Below, piece by piece: positions 1-8,562 of a stretch of 64,000 nt of DNA (the stretch's first letter is position 1; each line of letters begins with the position of its first letter). Source of the DNA: Cesiribacteraceae bacterium YIM B00369 (GTDB lineage Bacteria > Bacteroidota > Bacteroidia > Cytophagales > Cyclobacteriaceae); contig JAFMYY010000008.1 in assembly GCA_017948555.1 (NCBI GenBank), positions 158,896 to 222,895 on the forward strand, written 5' to 3'. The position numbers were made by a program, and so were the translations under genes. The notes below the pieces were generated by a model, which was not told the DNA's origin, did not search any database, and worked only from the letters and a program-made list of their open reading frames with translations.

Positions 1-2
1 GT

Positions 3-53
3 GAAGTAAGAAATGCGCTTCTTCCTGATTTTACAGCCCCTGAATTAAAATAA
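3..53 (+). CDS. C-terminal end of a gene cut by the window edge
   Basis: Reading frame 3 is open from the first base to a TAA at 51-53 and encodes a 16-residue tail ending in FTAPELK. The rest of the gene lies outside the window, so no function can be given. The frame is the only one that stays open across this edge without an early stop. Confidence 0.3.
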   Translation, partial: EVRNALLPDFTAPELK

Positions 54-185
54 TCCGATTGAAAACATATGAACGGTAATATTATTTTCAGGAATATATG
101 TAATGATTTTAGCTTATTATATGTAATTTCCCGCTTTTTTTAATGTTCCTGATGTTTAATTTCTGAGAGAAGCAGCCTGCAGGTG

Positions 186-201
186 TAAGGGTATACCCTT
201 A
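186..201. promoter_or_regulatory. Perfect 16-bp palindrome, possible operator
   Basis: TAAGGGTATACCCTTA is a perfect 8+8 palindrome in the 372-bp leader before the multi-PAS gene at 426. It has no T-tract, so it is unlikely to be a terminator. A dimeric regulator site is an inference from symmetry and position. The rest of the 54-425 interval shows only AT-rich sequence, with a weak TTTG-N20-TATAAAG candidate promoter near 362-392. Confidence 0.3.
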
Positions 202-425
202 GTTTCAGTTAAGCTATATTAATTTATTGTTAAGTTTTTTGATTGCTATTGCCTGTTTGAGTGTCAGGTGATTGTTTTTGGATATAATTTCCGGGGAAGA
301 TAAATTCCAACGCCTGAGCCAACAAAAGAGTGTAAGTTGTCAGTATTGTTTAAATACCTTGTTTGAGAGATTTAGTTTATTCTTGTATAAAGAATTTCTA
401 AAGCTGTTAAACTTAATTTACTTAC

Positions 426-3400
426 ATGAAATCGCCTTACAAATTAATCAGGACCGGCAAGCTGGAAACGCTGAAGGCAGATTATAAGAAAATACTGGAA
501 TCTAATTTAGCTGCAACTACTTTTATTAAGGAAATAGAAAATGGTAATCTGGATGCAGTGTTTTCTTCGGAAGTAAATGAAGAGGAAGCTTTAACAAAGG
601 CTTTGCTGGCCATGCAGGAGCAGCTGCAGAAAATAGCAGAAGACGAGAAGGAAAGAAACTGGGCAACACAAGGCCTGGCACTGTTTGCAGAGATATTAAG
701 AGCTGACAGTGAAAATTCAACCGTCTTCTATCAGAAAATTATCTCTGAGCTTGTAAAGTACCTGAATGCAAACCAGGGCGGATTGTTTCTGATTAATGAT
801 GAGGACAGCTCAGATATCAGCATTGAACTGGTATCCTGCTATGCTTATAACAGGCAGAAGTTCCTGAATAAGAAGATTTATCCCGGAGAAGGACTAATCG
901 GCCAGTGTTACCTTGAAAAGGAAACTATTTTCATGACCGATATTCCTCAAAGCTATGTGCAGATAACCTCAGGGCTGGGTACTGCTAATCCGGGCTGCCT
1001 GCTTATTGTACCACTTAAAATAAATGAGCAGGTACACGGGTTTGTCGAACTGGCAAGCTTCGATGTTTTGAAACCTTTTCAGGTAGAATTCTTAGAGCGT
1101 TTAGGAGAAAGTATTGCTTCCAGTATTGCAACAGTAAAAATTAACCACCGTACCAAACGCCTTTTAGAAGATGCTCAGCACCAGGCAGAGGAAATGAGAG
1201 CGCAGGAAGAGGAAATGCGCCAGAATATGGAGGAGCTTTCTGCCACCCAGGAAGGTATGGAGCGGGCCATGCAGGAGGTGCGGGCAAATGAGCGGTATGT
1301 TAAGGAACTGATGGATGGTTCTTCAGATTCTATTCTGGTAGTAGATAAAGATTACAAGATCATTGATTTCAATCCGGCCTTTTTAGAGCCTTTTAAGCAC
1401 AGCGGACTGATAGTAGAAAAGAACGACAGCGTTTTTAAAGTGTTGGCACCAGGAGAAAAAGATTCATTCATGCAGCTGCATAGCAGGGCCCTGAATGGAG
1501 AAAGCTTTTCCATTCAGGAGCATATTTCGGGTGTGGATTTGTATTTCCTTTCCAGCTACAGCCCATTAAGAAATCCGGAAGGCGAAATATATGCGGCAGC
1601 CATTTTTGCCAAAAATGTTACTGAATTAGTAAAAGCTAAGAACAAGACGGAGCAATTGCTCAAAGAAAGCCAGCAGCAGGCGGAGGAAATGAGAGCGCAG
1701 GAAGAGGAAATGCGCCAGAATATGGAGGAGTTATCTGCCACCCAGGAAGAGATGCATAGAATTTTGCAGGAGGTTCAGGGAAAGGAAGCTTTTATGAATG
1801 ACCTCATTAATTCATCAAATGACTCTATTCTTACTATTGATAAGGATTATAAAATAATCTCCTGCAATACAGCAATGCAGGAAAGTGTGAAAGTATCAGG
1901 ATTGGTTGCGGAGAAAGGAGTGGATATGTTTTCGCTTATTCCTGCTGAGCAGAAGGAGGAATTCAAAGCTCATTATGATCGTGTTTTAAAGGGTGAGTCT
2001 TTTAAAGTAACGGAGAAATTTAGTGTAGGGGGAGAGCATTATCTTTATCTTGAAATGAGCTATAATCCACTGCGCAATGAAAAAGGAGAAATTTCCGGAA
2101 TTGTGGTTTTTAACAGAGATGTTTCACAGGAAAATATAGCGAAGCGTCAGGTTGAAAAATTACTGGAGGAAAGCCAGCAGCAGGCAGAGGAGTTGAGAGC
2201 GCAGGAAGAAGAAATGCGCCGGAACATGGAGGAACTTATGGCCACCCGGGAAGAGGTTGAGAACATTATGAGAGAGGTGGAGTTAAGTGAACGCCATACC
2301 CGGCACCTGATTGATGCTTCAAAGGATTTAATACTTGTTATAGATGAGAAGTATCATCTTATTGATTTTAATGCTGTTTTTGCAACATCTTATAAGGCAG
2401 CGGGAGTGGTGATAGAGAAGGGCATTAATGTAATTGAATTGCTTGGAGAAGGGGAAGACAGCACGCATAAAAAATTATACGACAGAGCCCTGAAGGGAGA
2501 AAGTTTCGAGATAACTGACCATATTCCAGGCCCTGATCTCTATTTTCTTTCTACCTACAGCCCATTACACAATATAGAGGGGAAGGTATATGCTGTAGCT
2601 GTTTTCGCCAGAAATATTACCGAAATGGTAAAAATAAGTAAGGAGACGGAGAAGCTGCTGGAGGAAACAGGGCAGCAGACAGAAGAAATAAGGGCACAGG
2701 AAGAAGAGCTGCGCCAGAACATGGAGGAGCTTTCTGCTACCCAGGAGGAAATGGAAAAGGTAATGCTTGAGATACAGGAGCAGGAGCAACATTTCGAAGA
2801 ATTGCTCAACGGCACCGGAGAATCTATATTTGCCATTGACCCACAGTATAAAGTGATTAGCTGGAATAATGCTTTTGAAGCCACTTTTGGCAGAAATGGC
2901 AATGGAATAAGTAAAGGAATGGATATTTTGGAGGTGTTCCCTCCGGAAGAGCGCCCGGAAAAGAAACAACTCTTTAACCGGGTACTGGCAGGTGAAACAG
3001 TCGGGGTGTCAACTCCCTTTGAGAATGATGGAGTAAAGGCTGAGGTTCATGCCAGGCATATTCCTTTGAGGAACAAAAGCGGAGAAGTAGTGGCTGTGGG
3101 TATTTTCCTGAAGCTTGTGCCTGCAGGCGAACAAGCAGCAGAACCACAAGGCACCGGTTCCGGCTCAAAAGATGACAAGGAGCTTCCGGTAAGTGCCAAT
3201 GGGCATGAAAAAACGATGGCTGAACTGGTTAAAGGTTTTAATGTGGCCTTTGATATTGTAAACCGCCGGCTGGAATTAGTTGATTTTAATGCCGCCTTTA
3301 AAAAGCTGGTGAAAAAGCATTTTCATGTGAATGTGCATAAGGGTATGCATATATCTGATTTCATGAAAAACGAAAAGGAAAGGGAAGAGACAAAAGCAAA

Positions 3401-3608
3401 TATTGAAAGAGCTTTTAAGGGAGAATCTTTAAAGCAAACACAAAAATTTGTGGTTGGTGACAGAATTGATTTTGTTCTGTTAAAATATGTGCCCCTGAAA
3501 AATAAAAAAGGTGAAATAGAAGCAGTAGGGGTTTATAGCGAGGATATTACAGAGATAATAAGCATGATGGAAAAAAATAAGGAGCTTATTATTTCCGGCA
3601 CCAATTAA
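426..3608 (+). CDS. Multi-sensor GAF/PAS protein without an output domain
   Basis: 1060 aa, apparently cytoplasmic (no signal peptide or membrane segment). A GAF domain covers roughly residues 65-235. About five PAS domains follow (approx. 290-400, 455-565, 620-730, 785-890, 940-1050). The first four are each preceded by a coiled-coil linker with the core EEMRAQEEEMRQNMEELSAT or a close variant. The protein ends just after the last PAS domain: no HisKA, HATPase, GGDEF, cyclase or MCP domain can be seen. Such linker-PAS chains are common in Cytophagales sensor proteins, where they usually lead into a kinase. Here it probably acts as a stand-alone sensor or scaffold signalling through partners. 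The linkers are also repeated at DNA level about every 500 bp, pointing to tandem duplication of a PAS-plus-linker module. ATG 426 is chosen because the frame is continuous and the N-terminus looks normal. Confidence 0.85.
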   Translation: MKSPYKLIRTGKLETLKADYKKILESNLAATTFIKEIENGNLDAVFSSEVNEEEALTKALLAMQEQLQKIAEDEKERNWATQGLALFAEILRADSENSTVFYQKIISELVKYLNANQGGLFLINDEDSSDISIELVSCYAYNRQKFLNKKIYPGEGLIGQCYLEKETIFMTDIPQSYVQITSGLGTANPGCLLIVPLKINEQVHGFVELASFDVLKPFQVEFLERLGESIASSIATVKINHRTKRLLEDAQHQAEEMRAQEEEMRQNMEELSATQEGMERAMQEVRANERYVKELMDGSSDSILVVDKDYKIIDFNPAFLEPFKHSGLIVEKNDSVFKVLAPGEKDSFMQLHSRALNGESFSIQEHISGVDLYFLSSYSPLRNPEGEIYAAAIFAKNVTELVKAKNKTEQLLKESQQQAEEMRAQEEEMRQNMEELSATQEEMHRILQEVQGKEAFMNDLINSSNDSILTIDKDYKIISCNTAMQESVKVSGLVAEKGVDMFSLIPAEQKEEFKAHYDRVLKGESFKVTEKFSVGGEHYLYLEMSYNPLRNEKGEISGIVVFNRDVSQENIAKRQVEKLLEESQQQAEELRAQEEEMRRNMEELMATREEVENIMREVELSERHTRHLIDASKDLILVIDEKYHLIDFNAVFATSYKAAGVVIEKGINVIELLGEGEDSTHKKLYDRALKGESFEITDHIPGPDLYFLSTYSPLHNIEGKVYAVAVFARNITEMVKISKETEKLLEETGQQTEEIRAQEEELRQNMEELSATQEEMEKVMLEIQEQEQHFEELLNGTGESIFAIDPQYKVISWNNAFEATFGRNGNGISKGMDILEVFPPEERPEKKQLFNRVLAGETVGVSTPFENDGVKAEVHARHIPLRNKSGEVVAVGIFLKLVPAGEQAAEPQGTGSGSKDDKELPVSANGHEKTMAELVKGFNVAFDIVNRRLELVDFNAAFKKLVKKHFHVNVHKGMHISDFMKNEKEREETKANIERAFKGESLKQTQKFVVGDRIDFVLLKYVPLKNKKGEIEAVGVYSEDITEIISMMEKNKELIISGTN

Positions 3609-3641
3609 AAGCAGCTGACAAGTATTTGTTTTAAACTAAAA

Positions 3642-3695
3642 AAAGCCTTCCTGCATGCCTGTTACAGCATGTTAAGGAAGGCTTTGAATTTTTTC
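3642..3695. terminator. Bidirectional Rho-independent terminator
   Basis: AAAGCCTTCC (3642-3651) pairs with GGAAGGCTTT (3676-3685), with an inner CATGC/GCATG extension. A T-rich tract follows on the plus strand and an A-run precedes it. It therefore serves both the plus-strand gene ending at 3608 and the convergent minus-strand gene ending at 3714. Confidence 0.8.
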
Positions 3696-3713
3696 TTCCG
3701 GCTGATCCGGATT

Positions 3714-3992
3714 TTAGTCATTGCTTACAAATTTGTGAAAAGTACTCTTTTCGCCATTTTGCTTTTCTTCCTGGTAAAGGAAGGCAAGATTATTTTTTTC
3801 GAAGGAATCGAAAAATTGTGCCCAGTCTACTTCATCAAAAGAATCGTTACTTTTACTGTTTTCCGGAAAGTGGATACGGAGAAGACCATCAGCTCCGCCT
3901 TCAGTTCCTTTGATAAAGGCAGGAACTCCGTTGCGGTCCTCAACCCATCTTTTTATTGCTTTTCTATCTGTAGTTTTTTTTGATTCACTCAT
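3714..3992 (-). CDS. Conserved small hypothetical protein
   Basis: 92 aa when started at the ATG at 3992 (MSESKKTTDRK). A longer frame reaches back to 4049, but the extra 19 residues look unlike the family start. The sequence is hydrophilic and acidic, with the block WAQFFDSFEKNNLAFLYQE near residues 56-74. I recognise this as a widespread small family of unknown function with a TTDRK...W start and a conserved FFxxFExNNLAFLYQ tail; some members carry misleading glucan-branching-enzyme annotations. It is convergent with the multi-PAS gene and divergent from the stress-type group that starts at 4289. No catalytic motif is evident. Confidence 0.7.
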   Translation of the reverse strand: MSESKKTTDRKAIKRWVEDRNGVPAFIKGTEGGADGLLRIHFPENSKSNDSFDEVDWAQFFDSFEKNNLAFLYQEEKQNGEKSTFHKFVSND

Positions 3993-4288
3993 AGTATTGC
4001 TGCTTATTGTTTGTCCGTAAAAAAGATTTGTGTAAATGTTGTACGACATACTTTGCTCATTTAGTTTCAGTTAATAAAATATACGCGGCGGGAACCAAAA
4101 CCACTAAATTTATACGGTTAAAGAATAATTATGTTATCATGCATCCATTTAATCCTGATTTAATTTATGAAAGTGCCTGCATCACGGGCCTGATTTTTTA
4201 CAGGAGTAAATCTTTACAACCAGCCGTATTTTTCTTTTGAACAACTTATTTAACTTCCTGTTTACTTTAAAATATTTAATGATAAATT

Positions 4289-4498
4289 ATGATACGGAAG
4301 GGAAGTGAAGTAAGCTGGAAGTGGGGGAATGGTGAGGCTGTTGGTAAAGTGCAGGAAACTTACACCAAAGAAGTAACCAAAACCATTAAAGGCAGTAAGA
4401 TTACCCGTAAAGGGGAACAGGGGAATAAAGCTTTATTGATCCGCCAGGAAGATGGCAGTGAAGTGCTGAAGCTTGAAAGTGAAGTTGAAAAAGCCTGA
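4289..4498 (+). CDS. DUF2945 / HVA1-type small protein
   Basis: 69 aa, basic, beginning with a G.xVSWKWGNGEAVGKV segment and a T..KGS.ITRKG..GN.ALLI pattern. This matches the DUF2945 (hypervirulence-associated, tudor-like) family of about 65-75 residues, whose biochemical role is not established. The gene heads a plus-strand run with the SDR gene 54 bp downstream and the YihY gene after that, so co-transcription is likely. The 240 bp upstream (4050-4288) contain no other supportable gene. Confidence 0.8.
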   Translation: MIRKGSEVSWKWGNGEAVGKVQETYTKEVTKTIKGSKITRKGEQGNKALLIRQEDGSEVLKLESEVEKA

Positions 4499-4552
4499 TC
4501 ACCTGCCTGTTTATTGTTTTTATTTAATTCCGGTATTTAACTTTTTAATTTT

Positions 4553-5416
4553 ATGGCATCGAAGGAAGAAAAATTATCCAAAGAAATAGATCATCAGGAG
4601 CAAAAGTATCCTGGCCTTGAATGCGAAATGGACCCGCAGCCTTTAGTAATCCGGGACAGCTATAAAGGCACAGGCAAGCTTGAAGGTAAAGTGGCCATTA
4701 TTACCGGGGGCGATTCAGGGATCGGGCGCTCAGTGGCTGTACATTATGCCCGGGAAGGCTGCGATGTTGCCATTGTATACCGCAGCGAATCTTCCGATGC
4801 TCAGAAGACCCGTAGCCTGGTGGAAAAGGAAGGCCGGAAGTGCATGCTGTTTGAAGGGGACCTGGGCCACCGCGATTTTTGCTTTAAGGTTGTGAAGGAA
4901 ACCGTTAAGGATTTTGGAAAGCTCAATATACTGGTTAACAATGCTGCAGAACATCATATGAGCGAAGGCCTGCATGATATGGACCTGGATGTAATGGAAA
5001 GAACTTTCCGCTCTAATATTTTCTCAATCTTTTATATTTCCAAATATGCACTGGAGCATTTGAAGGAGGGAGACTGTATTATTAATACCACCAGTGTAAC
5101 CTCCTACAGGGGGAGCGGACATTTGATTGATTATGCTGCCACCAAGGGTGCCATAACCTCTTTTACCCGGTCCCTGGGCTCCAACCTGGCTGCTAAAAAA
5201 ATCAGGGTAAACGGAGTGGCACCGGGGCCTATATGGACCCCTCTTATTCCTGCTACCCGCCAGGACAGCGAAGAGTTTGGTGAAAATGAGCCGCTCGGCA
5301 GGCCGGGGCAACCTGCAGAGGTGGGGCCGGCCTATGTATTCCTTGCTTCGGAAGATGCTTCTTATATGACGGGTCAGGTTATCCATATAAATGGTGGTGA
5401 GGTTGTAGGTGCATGA
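4553..5416 (+). CDS. SDR family oxidoreductase (YghA/general-stress type)
   Basis: 287 aa, NAD(P)-dependent short-chain dehydrogenase. Visible motifs: the nucleotide-binding TGGDSGIGRS near residue 50, the NNAA strand motif near 128, and the catalytic YAATKGA (Tyr-x3-Lys) near 190. A further C-terminal PEVG-like block leads to GEVVGA at the end. The N-terminal extension of about 40 residues before the Rossmann fold (EQKYPGLECEMDPQP) is characteristic of the YghA/GSP39 branch, usually stress-induced aldehyde or sugar dehydrogenases. Its last four bases overlap the start of the YihY gene (ATGA), which indicates translational coupling. The substrate cannot be deduced. Confidence 0.88.
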   Translation: MASKEEKLSKEIDHQEQKYPGLECEMDPQPLVIRDSYKGTGKLEGKVAIITGGDSGIGRSVAVHYAREGCDVAIVYRSESSDAQKTRSLVEKEGRKCMLFEGDLGHRDFCFKVVKETVKDFGKLNILVNNAAEHHMSEGLHDMDLDVMERTFRSNIFSIFYISKYALEHLKEGDCIINTTSVTSYRGSGHLIDYAATKGAITSFTRSLGSNLAAKKIRVNGVAPGPIWTPLIPATRQDSEEFGENEPLGRPGQPAEVGPAYVFLASEDASYMTGQVIHINGGEVVGA

Positions 5417-6447
5417 GAAAACGGGCCAGAGCAAAAAAAGGAGCCAAAGAGGTGTGGAGCGTTTTAGTTGCCACCTACAATAAATGGATGGATAATGATC
5501 CGTTCCGGCTGGCTGCTGTGGTTGCTTATTATGCCGTGTTTTCATTGCCGGGCCTGTTCGTAATTATTATCTATGCAGCCGGGAGATTCTTTGGTGCAGA
5601 GGCAGTAAGGGGAGAGGTGTATGGTGAACTCAGGGAGTACATTGGCAGTGAAGGAGCACTGCAGATTCAGGAAATAATTAAAAATGGCGCAATAGGTGAG
5701 GCGAACTTCTTAGCTACTACAGTAGGTATTGGTTCATTGGTATTTGCTGCAACGGGGATATTCTTTCACCTGAAAATCAGCCTTAATGACATTTGGGAGC
5801 TAAAAGCAATTCCTCAAAAGGCATGGCTTCAGCTGATTATTGACCGCTTGTTTTCTTTCCTGATGATTCTGGTTATTGGTTCACTCCTGATCGTTTCTAT
5901 AATAGCATCCACAGCTGTAAGTACATTAAGCTCTTATCTGCCCGAAATTTTCTCCGGATACTCAACATACGTGGTTGATCTGGTGAATTTTGGGATTTCT
6001 GTAGGTATCATTACCATACTGTTTGCCACTATTTACAAGATTTTGCCTGATGCCAATATTGCCTGGACAGATATGTGGATAGGAGCATTTGTTACCGCTT
6101 TATTGTTTATAGGTGGAAAAGCGCTTATCAGCCAGTATATCCGCTATGCAGATCCTGCCTCTGCTTATGGTGCTGCCAGCGCGATAATTCTGATTCTTCT
6201 CTGGGCTTCCTATGGCAGCATTGTGTTTTTTCTAGGTGCTTCTTTTACTTCTGTTTACACCCAGCGTTACGGAAAAAAAATTGAGCCGAAAAAATATGCG
6301 GTCAGGACAACAGAGTATTACAGGAGGATATTAGGAAACAGTTCAGAGTATGTGAAGGTGGAAAGCAATAAGGTAAAACAGGCCCTTGATAATGATTATG
6401 AGGTTAAGAAAATCAATAAGGAAGGAAAGAAGGAGCAACAGGACTGA
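5413..6447 (+). CDS. YihY/BrkB family inner-membrane protein
   Basis: 344 aa integral membrane protein with about six hydrophobic segments. These include one at residues 35-60 (AVVAYYAVFSLPGLFVIIIY), one near 100-125, a pair at 140-200, one near 215-235, and the family-typical YGAASAIILILLWASYGSIV region near 255. The family was once called ribonuclease BN in error; its transport or envelope function is uncertain. The C-terminal 60 residues are charged and cytoplasmic in character. The start overlaps the SDR stop by 4 bp, so both are read from one message. Confidence 0.88.
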   Translation: MRKRARAKKGAKEVWSVLVATYNKWMDNDPFRLAAVVAYYAVFSLPGLFVIIIYAAGRFFGAEAVRGEVYGELREYIGSEGALQIQEIIKNGAIGEANFLATTVGIGSLVFAATGIFFHLKISLNDIWELKAIPQKAWLQLIIDRLFSFLMILVIGSLLIVSIIASTAVSTLSSYLPEIFSGYSTYVVDLVNFGISVGIITILFATIYKILPDANIAWTDMWIGAFVTALLFIGGKALISQYIRYADPASAYGAASAIILILLWASYGSIVFFLGASFTSVYTQRYGKKIEPKKYAVRTTEYYRRILGNSSEYVKVESNKVKQALDNDYEVKKINKEGKKEQQD

Positions 6448-6497
6448 GCTGAATTAAGAATGAAGAGTTAAAAATAAGAACAGCGTTTTCAGAATTT

Positions 6498-6552
6498 GAA
6501 AAAAAAGTAGTGGAGGTCCTTCATGTTATTAAACAAGATGGGTCTCCACTAC
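6498..6552 (-). terminator. Terminator of the glycan operon
   Basis: GTAGTGGAG (6507-6515) pairs with CTCCACTAC (6544-6552). On the minus strand this 9-bp stem is followed directly by a T8 run (A-run 6499-6506 on plus). It lies about 60 bp past the stop of the last operon gene (6615). Confidence 0.7.
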
Positions 6553-6614
6553 CGTTTAAGAGAATTTTCTTTGAGACTGATTGATAACCGGAATTTTCAA
6601 ACAAGGTATCCCGA

Positions 6615-7433
6615 TTACTTTTTTATTTTATTGCCCACTTCTGCTTTCCAGTCTTCCTGTATGGCAGACTGGTACTCGCTTTTGTTCCAGGTATGAAGGC
6701 AGCTGGGGTTTTCAGCATCTTTGCGGGCGATATAGATCTCATGTCCCGGCCGGCCGGTGATTTTGTAACCGCAGGAGCGCAGCATGGCCTCAATGCCTGC
6801 ATGGTTGGGCAGCCACCAGTTGGTAGGGTCGCCGGAGAACTTATGTTCTATGAAAGCCATTTTAGGCCATCCATCCTTCAGTAAATCTTCCCGTTCATTT
6901 ATGGGGCGGTCCCAGGTATCCGTTTCAGCTTCTTTTCCGGGCATGCTGAGGGTCTGGAATACCATCATATCGCTGTTTTTTTCCGCAAGTATGTCCATGG
7001 CCAGCATAGGATAACGGAGGTGGTACAACACTCCCATAAACCAGATAAGGTCAAAATTCTCCTTTTCTTTCGCCAGGTCGTATACCTGCATTTGCTTAAA
7101 GCGGGTTTTCTTTTGGAGTCCCATTTTTTCTGCGGCCCACTCTGCCTGCTTCAGGTAGTGTGTATCCACATCTATCCCCAGCACATCGGCACCTCTTTTT
7201 GCCAGTTCAAAAGTATAAAAACCGGCGTTGCAGCCAACATCCAGCACCTTCCAGCCGCTTAGGTCCTGCGGAATAAAAGGGGACAGCTCTTTCCATTTGA
7301 ACATGGGAAAATCTCCCAGCCAGTGGTCCGGTGCTGTTTGGGTGCTGTCCGGGAGGTGCAAATTATGAAACCAGGGTTTTAATTCTTCTATTTCTTTATT
7401 GATGTTAGTCCTGAGTCTTGTGTCTTGAGTCAT
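6615..7433 (-). CDS. SAM-dependent methyltransferase (TIGR04290-like)
   Basis: 272 aa class I methyltransferase. Motif I is VLDVGCNAGFYTFELAKRGA (about residues 83-102), then GIDVD; motif post-II is IWFMGVLYHLRYPML. The overall layout, with N-terminal PWFHNLHLP and DHWLGDFPMFKW and a C-terminal GYKITGRPGHEIYIA, is what I recall for the TIGR04290 family, which resembles tRNA wobble-uridine CmoB/TrmA-fold enzymes but is found next to glycosyltransferases. A sugar or glycan O-methylation role is therefore inferred from context. It is the last gene of the operon. The first 11 residues (MTQDTRLRTNI) are encoded by an intergenic simple repeat, so the native start may be a little downstream. Confidence 0.8.
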   Translation of the reverse strand: MTQDTRLRTNINKEIEELKPWFHNLHLPDSTQTAPDHWLGDFPMFKWKELSPFIPQDLSGWKVLDVGCNAGFYTFELAKRGADVLGIDVDTHYLKQAEWAAEKMGLQKKTRFKQMQVYDLAKEKENFDLIWFMGVLYHLRYPMLAMDILAEKNSDMMVFQTLSMPGKEAETDTWDRPINEREDLLKDGWPKMAFIEHKFSGDPTNWWLPNHAGIEAMLRSCGYKITGRPGHEIYIARKDAENPSCLHTWNKSEYQSAIQEDWKAEVGNKIKK

Positions 7434-7470
7434 GAGTCTTTTTAATGGTTAGTGAGCAGTGATTAGCGAT
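7404..7470. repeat. Degenerate short-unit (GAGTC/TTGAGTC) intergenic repeat
   Basis: The stretch reads as irregular tandem TGAGTC/TTGTGTC/TTGAGTC units followed by TTAGTGAGCAGTGATTAGCG. Similar low-complexity 7-8 bp units occur at 14108-14290 and, more weakly, at 6450-6480, all within or beside the glycan operon. The repeat overlaps the 5' end of the methyltransferase frame. Confidence 0.5.
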
Positions 7471-7476
7471 CACTCT

Positions 7477-8562
7477 TTAAGCTGGCTTTAACATGTCCAG
7501 GGCATAACCTTCCAGTTCTTCTGCGCGTTTGGCTGCAGTATGATAGCGGAGCACTACTTTTCTTCCTCTTTCTCCTATTTCCTTTCTTTCATCTTCGGGC
7601 ATGCCATTCAGGTAACGGAGTGTGTCTTCGGCGGAACGGGAAACCAGAATTTCTTCGTCGAACCGGAAGTAGGTATGGAGACCATCCCAGTAATCGCTTA
7701 TAATAGGGGTTCCGCAGGCAGCGGCCTCAAAAAGGCGTACGCTGGGGGAGTAACCCATCCTGATCATGTCTTCCCGTGTTATATTCTGGGTAAAGCGCTG
7801 CTGGTTATAAAAGTGGCAGTGTTCAGCCGGGGGAAGGTGCTCCTTTCGTTTCACATTGGAGGGCCATTGTACCGTTGCCGGGTATTGCGGGCCTGCTACA
7901 ATAAACCTGCCTCTTTCCCACTGGCGGGCAGCATCAAGCATGAGCTTTTCCAGGGGCGGCTGGCGGTCGTCGCTGTAGGTGCCCATATAGCCAAGGTCGT
8001 ATATGCGCTCGGTATCTTCTTCAGGATAGTAAAGGTCAGGATCGACTGAGCAATGGAGCGGAAGTGCCTGCTGTGCCCCAAGTTCCTTCTCCAGGTAATC
8101 AAGCACAGGGCCGGCAGCAAAGGAAAGGTACAGGTTATATTGCCTGATAAGTTCTTTGCTGATATAATCGCACTGGCCATTAACCAGTTTACCAATAGTT
8201 ACAGGCGTATCTATGTCATAAAATGCGCGTACTCCTTTGGCTGTCCGGTTAACCCAGTCTCCAACTTCAATTCCTTCCGGAACATAAGAGCCCACAATTA
8301 CCATATCGGCATTTTTCACCTTCTCTTCGAATTGTTCTTTTAACGAAGCAACAGAAGCATACAGGTGGGTCTGGCAGTAAGGCGGGGCTGGCAGGTCGCG
8401 GTTGCCGGCATACCAGGGCTTATCATGTTCCAGGAAAGTAACTTTATGGCCCCTTTTATCCAGCTCCTTTACCAGGCTCCTGAAGGTGGTGGCATGGCCA
8501 TTACCCCACGAAGAGGTAATGGTTAAACCGATAATTACAATATCGAGTTGTTTCCTGTTCAT
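7477..8562 (-). CDS. CgeB-like glycosyltransferase
   Basis: 361 aa. The N-terminal Rossmann-like half starts IVIIGLTITSSWGNGHATTF with a following RGHKVTFLEHDKPWY. The C-terminal half has the GT-B donor-site signature GYSPSVRLFEAAACGTPIIS followed by DYWDGLHTYF, and ends with a helix R.VLRYHTAAKRAEELE. This layout fits the CgeB / Glyco_trans_1_2 group (GT-B fold). Donor and acceptor are unknown. Its start overlaps the stop of the preceding operon gene (8559) by 4 bp. It is similar along its whole length to the gene at 8559-9638, so the two are probably ancient duplicates working in sequence on one glycan. Confidence 0.82.
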   Translation of the reverse strand: MNRKQLDIVIIGLTITSSWGNGHATTFRSLVKELDKRGHKVTFLEHDKPWYAGNRDLPAPPYCQTHLYASVASLKEQFEEKVKNADMVIVGSYVPEGIEVGDWVNRTAKGVRAFYDIDTPVTIGKLVNGQCDYISKELIRQYNLYLSFAAGPVLDYLEKELGAQQALPLHCSVDPDLYYPEEDTERIYDLGYMGTYSDDRQPPLEKLMLDAARQWERGRFIVAGPQYPATVQWPSNVKRKEHLPPAEHCHFYNQQRFTQNITREDMIRMGYSPSVRLFEAAACGTPIISDYWDGLHTYFRFDEEILVSRSAEDTLRYLNGMPEDERKEIGERGRKVVLRYHTAAKRAEELEGYALDMLKPA

